64,000 nucleotides of DNA from Nocardia goodfellowii (GTDB taxonomy: Bacteria > Actinomycetota > Actinomycetes > Mycobacteriales > Mycobacteriaceae). The first letter of the stretch is position 1; every line of letters starts with the position of its first letter. Below are positions 15,281-23,877 of the stretch, piece after piece. Location of the stretch: contig NZ_JAGGMR010000001.1 in the NCBI RefSeq assembly GCF_017875645.1, forward strand, positions 1,550,001 to 1,614,000, given 5' to 3'. The notes under the pieces were generated by a model. It did no database searches. It was not told the DNA's origin and saw only the letters and a list, made by a program, of their open reading frames with translations. The position numbers were made by a program, and so were the translations under genes.

Positions 15281-16471
15281 TCAGGTGTGTACGCCGAGTC
15301 GGTGCGCGAAGGCGCGGAGGGGGGTGCGGCGGTCGTGGTCGAGAAGTTCGGAGACGATGTGGCGGGGGAGGGCTTGGTATTTGATCCAGTCGGGGCCGCC
15401 TACGCGTTCGGCGTGCAGCAGGGCATCGAGGGCGCGCTTGTGCTGGCCGGTGCGGGCCCAGGCGACGGCGGTGTCGGCGAGGTGGCGGGCGCGGGAGGCT
15501 TGCGGGAGGCCGACGGTGGCGGGCATCTTGTCGGCGGCGTCGAGGGCTTCGGCGTAGCGCTCGGAGGAGACGTTCACGTCGACCGTTTGCATCACCACTT
15601 GGGAAGGGCCGAAATAGGTTTCGTAGTCGCGGCGGTCGGCGCCCAGGCGCAGGGCGACCTCGCTCGCGGCATCGATCAGCGAGAGCGCTTCGGGGACGTT
15701 CTGGGCGCGGCCGGCGGCGGTCGCGCCTTGCAGAACCAGGGAACCATAGGACGAGAGCTGTGCCGGGGTCGCGTCGCCGGTGGGTTCGAGTTCTGCGGCG
15801 GCGCGCAGGGCGACGCGGCGCGACTCGTCGTAGCGGCCCTGCACCAGCAGCTGCCAGGCGACCGAGCCGCGGATGGTGGCCAGCAGCAACGGATCCGCGC
15901 CCTGTTCGGCGGCGGCGAGGGCTTGGCGGATGGCCAGGAACGCAGGGTCGGTCTGACCGAGATGAACCAGGGTGCAGCCGGTTACCCAATACATCCGGGC
16001 CAGTTGCTCGTTCGCGGGCGCGACGGTGCCGTTGCGGGCGGCGTGCGCGGTCGCGCGCAGCTGGGTGAGGCCGGACGGCAGGATGGTGGTGAGTAGTTCA
16101 TAGCGGCCGACCCAGTACGCGCCCCACGCGTAATCCACCGCCCGGGAAGCCTCGTCGAGCGAGATGGCTTGGTCTTCGGGGGGCTCGCCGAGCAGGTCGT
16201 CGACGGGGGTTAGGGCACGGCGGATCGCGACGATGCCCGCGTCCGGGTTGCCCGAGGGCACGCCGTGACGTTTTCCGACCAGATCGGCGATGTCCACATC
16301 CAGTGCGCGGGCCAGCTTTTGCAGGCTGGCGATGGAGGCGGTCTGCCGTCCGCCCTGCTCGAGCTTGCGCACCAGATCGACGCTGACCCCCGCTTGGTCG
16401 GCGAGCTGACGTTGCGTTAGCGCTTTGCCACGGAAACGCCGGATGCGAACGCCGATCGACGAATCGTCCAT
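15281..16471 (-). CDS. XRE-family regulator with TPR-like C-terminal domain
   Basis: A 396-residue regulator. Residues 10-65 form an HTH (IRRFRGKALTQRQLADQAGVSVDLVRKLEQGGRQTASIASLQKLARAL). The remaining 330 residues are helical and TPR-like (LARMYWVTGCTLVHLGQTDPAFLAIRQALAAAEQ, RGSVAWQLLVQGRYDESRRVALRAA, HLADTAVAWARTGQHKRALDALLHAERV). This architecture is abundant in Streptomyces and Nocardia, where it regulates development or secondary metabolism, often with small partner genes. Two small genes diverge from it here (16622 and 16759). No ligand is apparent. Confidence 0.88.
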   Translation of the reverse strand: MDDSSIGVRIRRFRGKALTQRQLADQAGVSVDLVRKLEQGGRQTASIASLQKLARALDVDIADLVGKRHGVPSGNPDAGIVAIRRALTPVDDLLGEPPEDQAISLDEASRAVDYAWGAYWVGRYELLTTILPSGLTQLRATAHAARNGTVAPANEQLARMYWVTGCTLVHLGQTDPAFLAIRQALAAAEQGADPLLLATIRGSVAWQLLVQGRYDESRRVALRAAAELEPTGDATPAQLSSYGSLVLQGATAAGRAQNVPEALSLIDAASEVALRLGADRRDYETYFGPSQVVMQTVDVNVSSERYAEALDAADKMPATVGLPQASRARHLADTAVAWARTGQHKRALDALLHAERVGGPDWIKYQALPRHIVSELLDHDRRTPLRAFAHRLGVHT

Positions 16472-16621
16472 CTATCCAAACCCCTTTGTTACATCCGTGT
16501 TTCAGGATACGACGCTAGGTGATAGCGCTGGGCGAAAGTGGGACATTGCGTACGACTTGTTTTGCCCCGTTCGGAATACCGTTGTGTTTCTGCAACTTTG
16601 AGAAAGCAAAGGGCGGCGGCA

Positions 16622-16753
16622 ATGATAACCATGCCGAACACCACTTCTCGCGCGGATCGCGCGACCGGTGCACACCTCACCTGCCACACCCAACGCCTCC
16701 CCGAACAGTTAGCTTTACCGGAAGGGGCCGCCACCGGATGCGTGGAGGAGTGA
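16622..16753 (+). CDS. Small protein of unknown function (43 aa)
   Basis: A candidate short gene starting MITMPNTTSRADRATGAHL and ending GAATGCVEE, with a G-rich ribosome site (GGGCGGCGG) before ATG 16622; ATG 16631 is also possible. Its stop lies 5 bp before the next gene, whose ribosome site is within its last codons, suggesting coupling. It contains two TTA codons, rare in this genome. No domain is recognised, and it could be a leader peptide rather than a functional protein. Confidence 0.4.
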   Translation: MITMPNTTSRADRATGAHLTCHTQRLPEQLALPEGAATGCVEE

Positions 16754-16758
16754 GCGCC

Positions 16759-17217
16759 ATGTTCGAAAGCTGTCACTCTCCCCACGAAATCGCCCACCTG
16801 CTGCGCCGTCGCTTCGGCCTCCCGGTGCAATTGCTGGCGGGCCGTCCGATGATCACCACCGGCTCCATCCTCGGCGCCCTGGTCATGCCGCCCCACCTGG
16901 GCCGCAGCGTGCTGGAGGCACTGGACCCGGCCTTGCAGACACCGGTGGTCGCCGACCCCGGCGACCGCACCTGGACCTTCCTGGTCGCCCCGCCGACCAC
17001 GGCCAAACCGGTGGACATCGCCGTCCGCCGGCACCTGGCCGCGCACCAGGTCACCGTCGTCCCGAGCGGCCGCTACGTCCTGCTGCCCACCACCGACTCC
17101 AGCTTCGGCTGGCACTGGGCCGCCGAACCGGCCCAGGGCGTACTGCACATGCCACCCCGCTCGGTCGTCATCGATGCCGTGCACCACGTGATCGCGTTAC
17201 CCGCACCCACCCCGTGA
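16759..17217 (+). CDS. Hypothetical protein next to XRE-TPR regulator
   Basis: A 152-residue protein beginning MFESCHSPHEIAHLLRRRFGLPVQLLAG. ATG 16759 is chosen because GGAGGAG (16744-16750) precedes it by 8 bp. It appears globular with alternating strands (RTWTFLVAPPTTAKPVDIAVRRHLAAHQVTVVPSGRYVLLPT) and ends near a WHWAAEP segment. No signal or membrane segment is present. I do not recognise the family. Its position opposite an XRE-TPR regulator suggests it is the regulated or partner gene of that regulator. Confidence 0.65.
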   Translation: MFESCHSPHEIAHLLRRRFGLPVQLLAGRPMITTGSILGALVMPPHLGRSVLEALDPALQTPVVADPGDRTWTFLVAPPTTAKPVDIAVRRHLAAHQVTVVPSGRYVLLPTTDSSFGWHWAAEPAQGVLHMPPRSVVIDAVHHVIALPAPTP

Positions 17218-17220
17218 TTC

Positions 17221-17269
17221 ACCGCGACCGGCCCCTGCCCCCGGGGATCGGATAGGGGCCGGTCGCGGT
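17221..17269. terminator. Hairpin between convergent genes
   Basis: A perfect 16-bp stem (17221-17236 with 17254-17269) around a 17-base loop fills the gap between the convergent hypothetical gene and the Old Yellow Enzyme gene, overlapping the latter's stop by one base. No T-run follows on either side, so termination efficiency is uncertain. Confidence 0.6.
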
Positions 17270-18393
17270 CACGCCGCGGGCGCGGCGACGAGGTCGCCCG
17301 CCGCGGTGGGGTAGTCGGTGTAGCCCTCCGCACCGCCGACATACATCAGGTGGGCTTCTCGAACCTGGTTGAGCGGGGCGCCGGTGCGGAACCGTTGGAC
17401 CAGATCGGGGTTGGCGAGGAAAGAACGTCCGAGGGAGACGAAGTCGGCGCCGGCCGCGAGCAGGCGTTCGGCTGCTCGCTTGCCGCCGTCGGCGGGCAAG
17501 GGCTGGCCCCAACCGAGATTCGGGTTGGCGATCAGACGGCCCGGCCAGATCTCGCGAATCCGCTGGAACACGGTGTCTTCCGGATCGGCGAACACGACGT
17601 GCAGATAGGCGAGATTCCGGTCGGCCAGGGCGCTGACCAGGGCGGGATAGATCGCGGCGGTATCGCCTTCGTCGATGCCGTTGGCGGTGACGGCGGGGGA
17701 GATGCGCACGCCGACCCGCTCCGGTCCGATGGCCGCCGCGACCGCTGTGACGACCTCGACGGTGAATCGGATGCGGTTGGCGACCGTGCCGCCGTACGCA
17801 TCGGTGCGATGGTTGGTGTTCTGTGCCAGGAACTGGTGCAGCAGATAGCCGTTCGCGCTGTGGATTTCCACGCCCGCGAAGCCCGCGTCGAGGGCGTTGC
17901 GGGCGGCGGCGACGAAATCATCGACGGTGGCGTGGATTTCGTCGACCGTGAGTTCGCGCGGTACGACCGCGTCCTGGTGGCCGCTGGGGGTGTGGATCGT
18001 CTCGGGCAGCGGAATCGGTGACGGAGCCACCGGGTGCACGCCGCTGTTGTCGGGGTGTCCGACCCGCCCGCCGTGCTGCAACTGCAGGAACATCCGGCCG
18101 CCCGCGGCGCGCACGGTCGCGGTGACTCGACGCCACCCCGCCACATGCGCTTCGGTGTAGACAGCGGGGATATTCGCATAGGTCTGACCGACCCGGCTGG
18201 GTGTGGCCGCCTCGGCGATGATCAGGCCCGCCGACGCGCGCTGGGCGTAGTAGGTCGCCATCAGCGGTGACGGGACACCGTCGGCGGCAGCGCGATTGCG
18301 TGTCATCGGCGCCATCACCAGGCGGTTCGGAAGTTCCAGGGTGCCGAGGCGGGCCGAGTCGAAAAGCTGTGCGGTGGCTGCTGTGTTCGTCAT
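17269..18393 (-). CDS. Alkene reductase, Old Yellow Enzyme family
   Basis: A 374-residue FMN-dependent enoate reductase of the OYE/NemA group. Family motifs are LPNRLVMAPMTRNRA near the N terminus, the substrate-binding HSANGYLLHQFLAQNTNHRTDAYGG, Arg in VGVRISP, and the phosphate-binding ADFVSLGRSFLANPDLVQR. ATG 18393 begins MTNTAATAQLFDSARLG, the usual start just before the barrel. It diverges from a MerR regulator, an arrangement typical for electrophile-inducible OYE genes, and probably detoxifies unsaturated carbonyl or nitro compounds. Confidence 0.92.
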   Translation of the reverse strand: MTNTAATAQLFDSARLGTLELPNRLVMAPMTRNRAAADGVPSPLMATYYAQRASAGLIIAEAATPSRVGQTYANIPAVYTEAHVAGWRRVTATVRAAGGRMFLQLQHGGRVGHPDNSGVHPVAPSPIPLPETIHTPSGHQDAVVPRELTVDEIHATVDDFVAAARNALDAGFAGVEIHSANGYLLHQFLAQNTNHRTDAYGGTVANRIRFTVEVVTAVAAAIGPERVGVRISPAVTANGIDEGDTAAIYPALVSALADRNLAYLHVVFADPEDTVFQRIREIWPGRLIANPNLGWGQPLPADGGKRAAERLLAAGADFVSLGRSFLANPDLVQRFRTGAPLNQVREAHLMYVGGAEGYTDYPTAAGDLVAAPAA

Positions 18394-18415
18394 ACCGGTA
18401 CGGTAAAACCTGACA

Positions 18416-18431
18416 TTGATGTGAGAATCAA
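18416..18431. promoter_or_regulatory. Inverted repeat in the OYE/MerR divergent promoter
   Basis: TTGA and TCAA arms separated by 8 bp (18416-18431) lie in the 65-bp region between the OYE gene and the MerR gene. Leftward, TTGATT followed after a long spacer by TACCGT resembles the stretched promoters that MerR proteins untwist. The match is short and weak. Confidence 0.4.
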
Positions 18432-18458
18432 GTCCGAAATCGAAATGCGAGGTCGCGG

Positions 18459-18830
18459 ATGCGAATCGGGGAACTGGCACAGCGCACCGGGGTCAGCGAG
18501 CGTTCGCTGCGGTACTACGAGCAGCAGGGGCTGCTCGCGGCCGACCGCACGTCCGGCGGGCACCGAGACTATCCCGAACGCGCCGTGGACCGCGTCATCC
18601 ACATCCAGGAACTGTTCGCGGCCGGACTCAACAGCAAGAAGATCGCGCAGCTGCTGCCGTGCATGCGCGATTCCGACGGCGGCGCCAACGAATACGCGAC
18701 CCCAGAACTGGTGACCGCACTGACGATCGAGCGCGATCGAATCAACCGCACCATCACCGATCTGCTCCGCTCCCGCGAAGTCCTCGACGAAGTGATCGAT
18801 CGCGCCGCCGGACGCTTCACACCTGCGTAA
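18459..18830 (+). CDS. MerR-family transcriptional regulator
   Basis: A 123-residue regulator with the classic N-terminal winged helix MRIGELAQRTGVSERSLRYYEQQGLLAADRTSGGHRDYPERAVDRV and a C-terminal dimerisation helix (ALTIERDRINRTITDLLRSREVLDEVI). A single Cys (Cys 68, LLPCMRD) lies after the DNA-binding part; it could sense electrophiles but is not in a metal-binding CxxC pattern. It probably activates the divergent OYE gene. The segment NSKKIAQLLPCMRDSDGGA matches the MerR subfamily found with oxidoreductases. Confidence 0.9.
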   Translation: MRIGELAQRTGVSERSLRYYEQQGLLAADRTSGGHRDYPERAVDRVIHIQELFAAGLNSKKIAQLLPCMRDSDGGANEYATPELVTALTIERDRINRTITDLLRSREVLDEVIDRAAGRFTPA

Positions 18831-18904
18831 ATCGCGTATAACCCGCCTCAGCCGCGGGTGTTTCTACTCATGTGCCGGCCCCCGCCGAAGCCGACCATCG
18901 AACC

Positions 18905-21082
18905 ATGACTACAGCCATCGATCCGGTGCTGCTCACGCGACTCTCCGGCGAGTTCACCGCCCTCGGCGCGCAAATGGGCGAACTCGGCCGCGACCTCGAG
19001 GTGCTGCGCACCCAAGTAGCCACGGAAGTGGCCGCGAGCCAAGCCGTTTCGACCGAACACCCCCAACCCTCCACCAGCCCGACCGCACCCACCCAAGACC
19101 CAGCGCACCCGCAGGCAAGAACCCAACCCCCAGACGACAGGCAGCAGCCAACGGATCGTGTCCAGCAGTCGTCAGGTGCTCTGCTCGGCCAAGAAGCATC
19201 GATGGCAGCCGCGCAGCCCGCGGAGGCGAGGTCGCAGGCGTGGATTCCGCAGCCGCAGCAGCCGCAGACGGCTCAGTCGCCGCTGACGGGTCCGTCGACT
19301 CAGACGGGGCAGACGTTCGGGTCGACACCATCCCCGCAGGGTGGTGGCGGGCAGGGGGCTGTCTATGGTGGGCGGCCGTCGCAGGGGGCCGGGTTCGGTT
19401 GGGCTGTGCCGCAACAGCCGGGTTGGGCTGCGGTGCCCCCGCGGGGTGGGCCGCCGCGGCCGCCGGTGCGTAAGCCGGTGGGGACTCCGTGGTGGCAGCG
19501 GGAAGGGGTGATCAGCCGGGTGCTGGCGGTGGCCGGTGTCGGTGTGACGCTGGTCGGTGTGGTGATGCTGCTGGTGTTGGCGGCGCAGGCCGGGATCTTC
19601 GGTCCGGTGCCGCGAGTTGTCGCGGGCGCGTTGTTCTCGGCGACCCTGGTCGGTGTCGGCATGCGGGTGTTCGGGCGCGCCGGTGGGCGCGTCGGCGGTA
19701 TCGCATTGGCGGCCACCGGGTTCGCGGGCGCTTACTTGGATGTCGTGGCGGTGACTTCGACTTATGAGTGGCTGCCGCGAGGGGGCGGTCTGGCGTTGGC
19801 GCTGGCGATCGCTGCCGGTGGGGTGGCGCTGGCATTGCGGTGGAACGCGCAGGCGTTGGCCGTGCTGGTGGTGGCGGGGGCGGCATTGCTCGCGCCGGTG
19901 GTGACGTCGGAATTGGTGCTGCTCAGCTTCCTCATCGTGCTCCAGTTGGCCGGCGTACCAGTGCAATTGGTGAAGGACTGGCCGGCGCTGCATATCGTCC
20001 GCACCATGCCCGCGGTGCTGGTGACGCTGCTGTACGTCATGATCGCCGGCTTCGATTCCGCGCAGCGGGACCGCGTGCACTGGGTGCTCGCCGCGGCGAT
20101 CGCCGTCGCACTGATCGGTCTGGCCGGTGCGCTTCTGGTGGGACGCAAGCGTCCTCAAGACCTCACTGCCACAGTCGCTTTCGCGATCTCGACCATTCCG
20201 CTGCTGGCGGCCGTGGCCCTGTTCGACCGCCTGCCGAGCATGCTCATCGCCGGTACCACTGCCGCGGTGCTGACAACTGTCGCCACGCTCGCGATGCTGC
20301 CGAAACTTCGTACGGTGACGCGTATTCCGGCACACACCGGAATCGCCGCCGCGGTCACGGGCGCCTTCGCGCTGCTAGAAGTCTGTGTCCAGGCAACCCA
20401 GGTGCAGACCGCCCCGATCGCCTTGTTCTTGGTCGCCATCGGCTACCTCGGTGTCGCCGGCCGGCAGCGCAATCGCGTCGCCGCGGGTATCGGCGGGGTC
20501 TTCGCCGTACTGGGCGCGCTCACCTTCGTCGACCGGGTCAACCCGAAAACCTTGGCCACACAACGGCTCGCGGAGAAATATTTGGATCTCCCGACAGCCT
20601 TGGCGGCGGTGCTCGGACTGGCCGCGCTCGCGGTGGCGGTGTGGGGCTTGCGCCGGGCACCGGCCTCGAGCAAGGACGACACCGGGCAGTCGATGCTGTG
20701 GATCGCCGCGAGCGCCGCCGGTCTCTACGCGGTCACCGCGGCGACGGTCTCGATCGGTGTGGCCACCGGCGCCACCGACGGTTTCGTCATCGGTCACAGC
20801 GCCGCGACCATTCTCTGGATGGTCGCCGCGACGACGGCCCTGCTCTACGGACTGCGCAATCTCGCTCGCGCGAGGGCGGTAGCGAAGGTCGCGCTGGGAT
20901 CGGGTCTGCTCGTCACCGCGGCCGCGCTGGCCAAACTGTTCCTGTTCGACCTCGCCACCCTCGACGGCCTCATCCGGGTTGCCGCCTTCTTGGTGGTCGG
21001 CGTGCTGCTCCTGCTGGCGGGCACCCGATACGCCCGCGCTTTCGCCGAGGCCGGTACCCGCGACGACGCTCGATCATCCTGA
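18905..21082 (+). CDS. Large DUF2339 membrane protein
   Basis: A 725-residue protein. Residues 1-60 form an amphipathic, coiled-coil-like start (LTRLSGEFTALGAQMGELGRDLEVLRTQVATEVAAS). About 130 residues rich in Gln, Pro, Ser and Gly follow, then WWQREGVISRVLAVAGVGVTLVGVVMLL and some 16-18 membrane helices, as in DUF2339 proteins. The C-terminal segment KVALGSGLLVTAAALAKLFLFDLATLDGLIRVAAFLVVGVLLLLAGTRYAR is the most conserved part of the family. Function is unknown, possibly envelope related. GTG 18872 would add 11 residues; neither start has a good ribosome site. A strong shared terminator follows. Confidence 0.82.
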   Translation: MTTAIDPVLLTRLSGEFTALGAQMGELGRDLEVLRTQVATEVAASQAVSTEHPQPSTSPTAPTQDPAHPQARTQPPDDRQQPTDRVQQSSGALLGQEASMAAAQPAEARSQAWIPQPQQPQTAQSPLTGPSTQTGQTFGSTPSPQGGGGQGAVYGGRPSQGAGFGWAVPQQPGWAAVPPRGGPPRPPVRKPVGTPWWQREGVISRVLAVAGVGVTLVGVVMLLVLAAQAGIFGPVPRVVAGALFSATLVGVGMRVFGRAGGRVGGIALAATGFAGAYLDVVAVTSTYEWLPRGGGLALALAIAAGGVALALRWNAQALAVLVVAGAALLAPVVTSELVLLSFLIVLQLAGVPVQLVKDWPALHIVRTMPAVLVTLLYVMIAGFDSAQRDRVHWVLAAAIAVALIGLAGALLVGRKRPQDLTATVAFAISTIPLLAAVALFDRLPSMLIAGTTAAVLTTVATLAMLPKLRTVTRIPAHTGIAAAVTGAFALLEVCVQATQVQTAPIALFLVAIGYLGVAGRQRNRVAAGIGGVFAVLGALTFVDRVNPKTLATQRLAEKYLDLPTALAAVLGLAALAVAVWGLRRAPASSKDDTGQSMLWIAASAAGLYAVTAATVSIGVATGATDGFVIGHSAATILWMVAATTALLYGLRNLARARAVAKVALGSGLLVTAAALAKLFLFDLATLDGLIRVAAFLVVGVLLLLAGTRYARAFAEAGTRDDARSS

Positions 21083-21092
21083 CCTGCAACGA

Positions 21093-21122
21093 AAAAGGCC
21101 CGTCCAGCTGGACGGGCCTTTT
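21093..21122. terminator. Bidirectional intrinsic terminator
   Basis: A perfect 30-bp palindrome with outer AAAA/TTTT and a GC-rich core (centre AGCT at 21107/21108) lies between the DUF2339 gene and convergent mmpL3. It gives a strong hairpin followed by T-runs in both directions. Confidence 0.88.
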
Positions 21123-21132
21123 CTTGTGCGAC

Positions 21133-23877
21133 TTACTCTTCCTCGCGGCGGCGGAGCAGTTCGTTCACGCTCACCGTGCGCCCGTCCCCACCGGCATGGC
21201 GGCCCGGCTCGGTATCGGCGATCCGCCGGCGCGACGAACGCAACTCGGCCATCCAGTTCTCGATGCTGCTGCGATTGTCGTCCGGAGGCGGGTCGGCAGC
21301 GGGCTCGGATGCGGCATGGTGCGTGGGCCGGTGCTCCTCCGGCTCAGGCGTGAACGGCTCCGTATTCGCCGGTTCCGGCACGGGCGGCACCGTCCGCGAC
21401 ACCTCCGGAGTCGGCACCGGAGGCGCCACGCGCGGCCGGGTCGGGTCCGGAGCGGGCGGCATCGGCGCGGGCGGCCGGGGCGGTTCGCCCTGCTGAGTCT
21501 TGGGCGGCAGAATCCGCGGCCGACGCGGCGGCGGGGCCGGCGGCACCTTGTCCAAGCGCTGGGTCGGGGCTTCCGCCTCGATTTCCGCGACCGTGCGCGG
21601 GCGGCGCGGGGACTTCGGCGGGCGCTGACCGTCCTCCAGGACCGGCATCACCATGGTGACGGGATCGGTGACCGGGGTGGTTTTCACCAGGTCGACGAGC
21701 TCGCCGCCGCCGGGACGCTCATCATCGAGGATCGGTTCACCGAGCCCGACCTTCTGCTGAATCTTCTTCATCCACTTCGGCGCCCACCAGCAGTCGTCGC
21801 CGAGCAGCTTCATGGTCGCGGGCACCAGCAGCATGCGCAGAATCGTGGCGTCGATCAACAGCGCCGCCACCATGCCGTAGGCCAGGTACTTCATCATCAC
21901 CAGGTCGGAGAACGCGAACGCGCCGACCACCACGAGCAGGATCAGCGCCGCGGCGGTGATGATGCGTCCGGTCTGCGCGGTGCCGATGCGGACCGCTTCG
22001 GTGGTGGACGCGCCCTGTGCGCGCGCCTCCACCATGCGCGACAACAGGAACACCTCGTAGTCGACCGAGAGGCCGTACACCACCGCGATGATCAGCACCA
22101 GGATCGGTGACATGATCGGCTGCGGGGTGAAATTCAGCAGACCGGCGCCGTGACCGTCGATGAAGATCCAGGTCAGGATGCCGAGCGTGGAGCCGAGGCC
22201 GAGCGCGCTCATCAGCGCGGCCTTGATCGGCAGCACCAGCGAACCGAAGGTCAGGAACATCAGCAGCATGGTGACCAGCAGCACCAGGCCGATCATCATC
22301 GGCATGCGGTCGACCAGCGCCTCGATACTGTCCCGGGTTATCGCGGGCGTGCCGCCGACATACATCTGCACGTCGTCGGGCAGGGACAGCTCACGCAGGT
22401 AGTCGATGGTCGGGTCGTAATTCTCCGAGTCGGCCAGGGTCGCGGTGGTGCGGTACACGTTCGGATCGCTCTGGGAACGCGAGGGCACCTCGAACTGACC
22501 GGCGAGACCGGGTGCGGCGTTGGCTTCCTTCCACACCTTGCCGACGTTGCTGCTGTTCGGGGAGACGAAGATCAGCATGATCGGGTCGGTCTTGCGCAGC
22601 GGGAAGATCTCGTCGAAGTGCTGTTGCGCGAGCCGGGTCGTATTGTCCGGCGGCAGATAGCGTTCGTTGATACCGCCGAACGCCAAGTTCTTCACCGGGA
22701 TGATCAGCAGCAGCAGAATGATGGTGATCGGGACCGCGATCTTCAGCGGATGCTGCATCACCCAGCGGGTCTGCCGCCCCCAGAAGCCGTTCTCCACTTC
22801 TTCGGCGGTCTTGGTCTTGCGCATGAACTTGAGCCCCAGCCAGTCCACCCGCTTGCCGAGCACGGCGAGCATCGCGGGCAGGATGGTGATCGAAGTCAGC
22901 GCGGCCAGGGTCACCGTGGCGATGGAGCCGTAGGCGATCGACTTCAGGAAGCCCTGCGGGAACAGCAGCAGGCCCGCGAGGCTGGCCACGATCATGGTGG
23001 CGGAGAAGACGACGGTGCGTCCAGCGGTCATGACGGTCCGGCGGACCGCGGCTTTGGTGTCGTAGCCCTCGGCGAGTTCTTCGCGGAACCGGCTGACGAT
23101 GAACAGGCCGTAGTCGATGGCCAGACCGAGACCGATCATCGAGACGATGTTCCCGACGAAGTTGTTCACCTCGGTGAATTTGGTCAGGAACATGATGATG
23201 CCGTTGGCGCCGAGGATGGTCAGGCCGCCGATGATCAGCGGGAGCGCCGCGGCGACGATGCCGCCGAAGATGAAGAACAGCAACAGCGCGACCGCCGGGA
23301 AGGCGATGACCTCCATGCGTTTGGAGTCGTGCGCGATGGTGTCGTTCAGCGTGCCCGCGACCGCCTGCAGGCCGGCGACCTCGGTGTCGATACCCGCAAT
23401 GCCGAACTTGTCCTTGACCACCCGGTAGTTGCGCACCATGTCGGTGTCGTTGTCACCGACGATCGCGATGGACGCGAAGGTGTACTTCTTGTCCTTGGAC
23501 CCGAACAGCGAGGGCTGGGCCGGACCGGTTTCGGTCTGCCAGTAGGCGCCGTTGATCTTGGCGATCTGACCCGGGTAGTCCTTCGGCAGCGAATTGAGGC
23601 TGGTGAGGACCTTCTGCTTGAACTCGGGGTCGTCGATCGTCTTGCCGGCCGGGGCGGCGTAGAGCACCAGCACGTCGCTGTTGTGATCACGCCCGTAGGA
23701 GGCGTCCGCCAGCCGTGCCGCGTGGGTCGACTCCGAGGTCGGATCGTCGAACCCGCTGGAGACGAGATGGTCGGCCACGCCGAGGCCGTAGAAGCCCAAC
23801 GAGAGCAGGGCGGCCGCGACCAGCCCGATGACGGAATAGCGCAGCCGGTAGACCAGATCGCCCCAGCGTGTGAACAC
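21133..23877 (-). CDS. mmpL3: MmpL3-type trehalose monomycolate transporter (RND superfamily)
   Basis: A 914-residue inner-membrane exporter. It starts VFTRWGDLVYRLRYSVIGLVAAALLSLGFYG, has two periplasmic porter domains and twelve membrane helices, and carries the proton-relay Asp-Tyr pairs in LAIDYGLFIVSRFREEL and LSVDYEVFLLSRMVEAR. A Pro-rich cytoplasmic tail of about 190 residues ends with repeated charged segments, as in mycobacterial MmpL3. GTG 23877 shares its G with the TAG stop of the NYN gene and is preceded by AAGGAG. Gene order with the NYN gene, trmB and pckG matches Rv0206c-Rv0211, which is the best evidence for orthology. It exports mycolate precursors for the outer membrane and should be essential. 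Confidence 0.93.
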   Translation of the reverse strand: MFTRWGDLVYRLRYSVIGLVAAALLSLGFYGLGVADHLVSSGFDDPTSESTHAARLADASYGRDHNSDVLVLYAAPAGKTIDDPEFKQKVLTSLNSLPKDYPGQIAKINGAYWQTETGPAQPSLFGSKDKKYTFASIAIVGDNDTDMVRNYRVVKDKFGIAGIDTEVAGLQAVAGTLNDTIAHDSKRMEVIAFPAVALLLFFIFGGIVAAALPLIIGGLTILGANGIIMFLTKFTEVNNFVGNIVSMIGLGLAIDYGLFIVSRFREELAEGYDTKAAVRRTVMTAGRTVVFSATMIVASLAGLLLFPQGFLKSIAYGSIATVTLAALTSITILPAMLAVLGKRVDWLGLKFMRKTKTAEEVENGFWGRQTRWVMQHPLKIAVPITIILLLLIIPVKNLAFGGINERYLPPDNTTRLAQQHFDEIFPLRKTDPIMLIFVSPNSSNVGKVWKEANAAPGLAGQFEVPSRSQSDPNVYRTTATLADSENYDPTIDYLRELSLPDDVQMYVGGTPAITRDSIEALVDRMPMMIGLVLLVTMLLMFLTFGSLVLPIKAALMSALGLGSTLGILTWIFIDGHGAGLLNFTPQPIMSPILVLIIAVVYGLSVDYEVFLLSRMVEARAQGASTTEAVRIGTAQTGRIITAAALILLVVVGAFAFSDLVMMKYLAYGMVAALLIDATILRMLLVPATMKLLGDDCWWAPKWMKKIQQKVGLGEPILDDERPGGGELVDLVKTTPVTDPVTMVMPVLEDGQRPPKSPRRPRTVAEIEAEAPTQRLDKVPPAPPPRRPRILPPKTQQGEPPRPPAPMPPAPDPTRPRVAPPVPTPEVSRTVPPVPEPANTEPFTPEPEEHRPTHHAASEPAADPPPDDNRSSIENWMAELRSSRRRIADTEPGRHAGGDGRTVSVNELLRRREEE

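Noticed and set aside
16519..16758. N-terminal extension of the 152-residue hypothetical protein to 16519.
   Set aside because: The extension has no coding character, and a strong ribosome site directly precedes ATG 16759.
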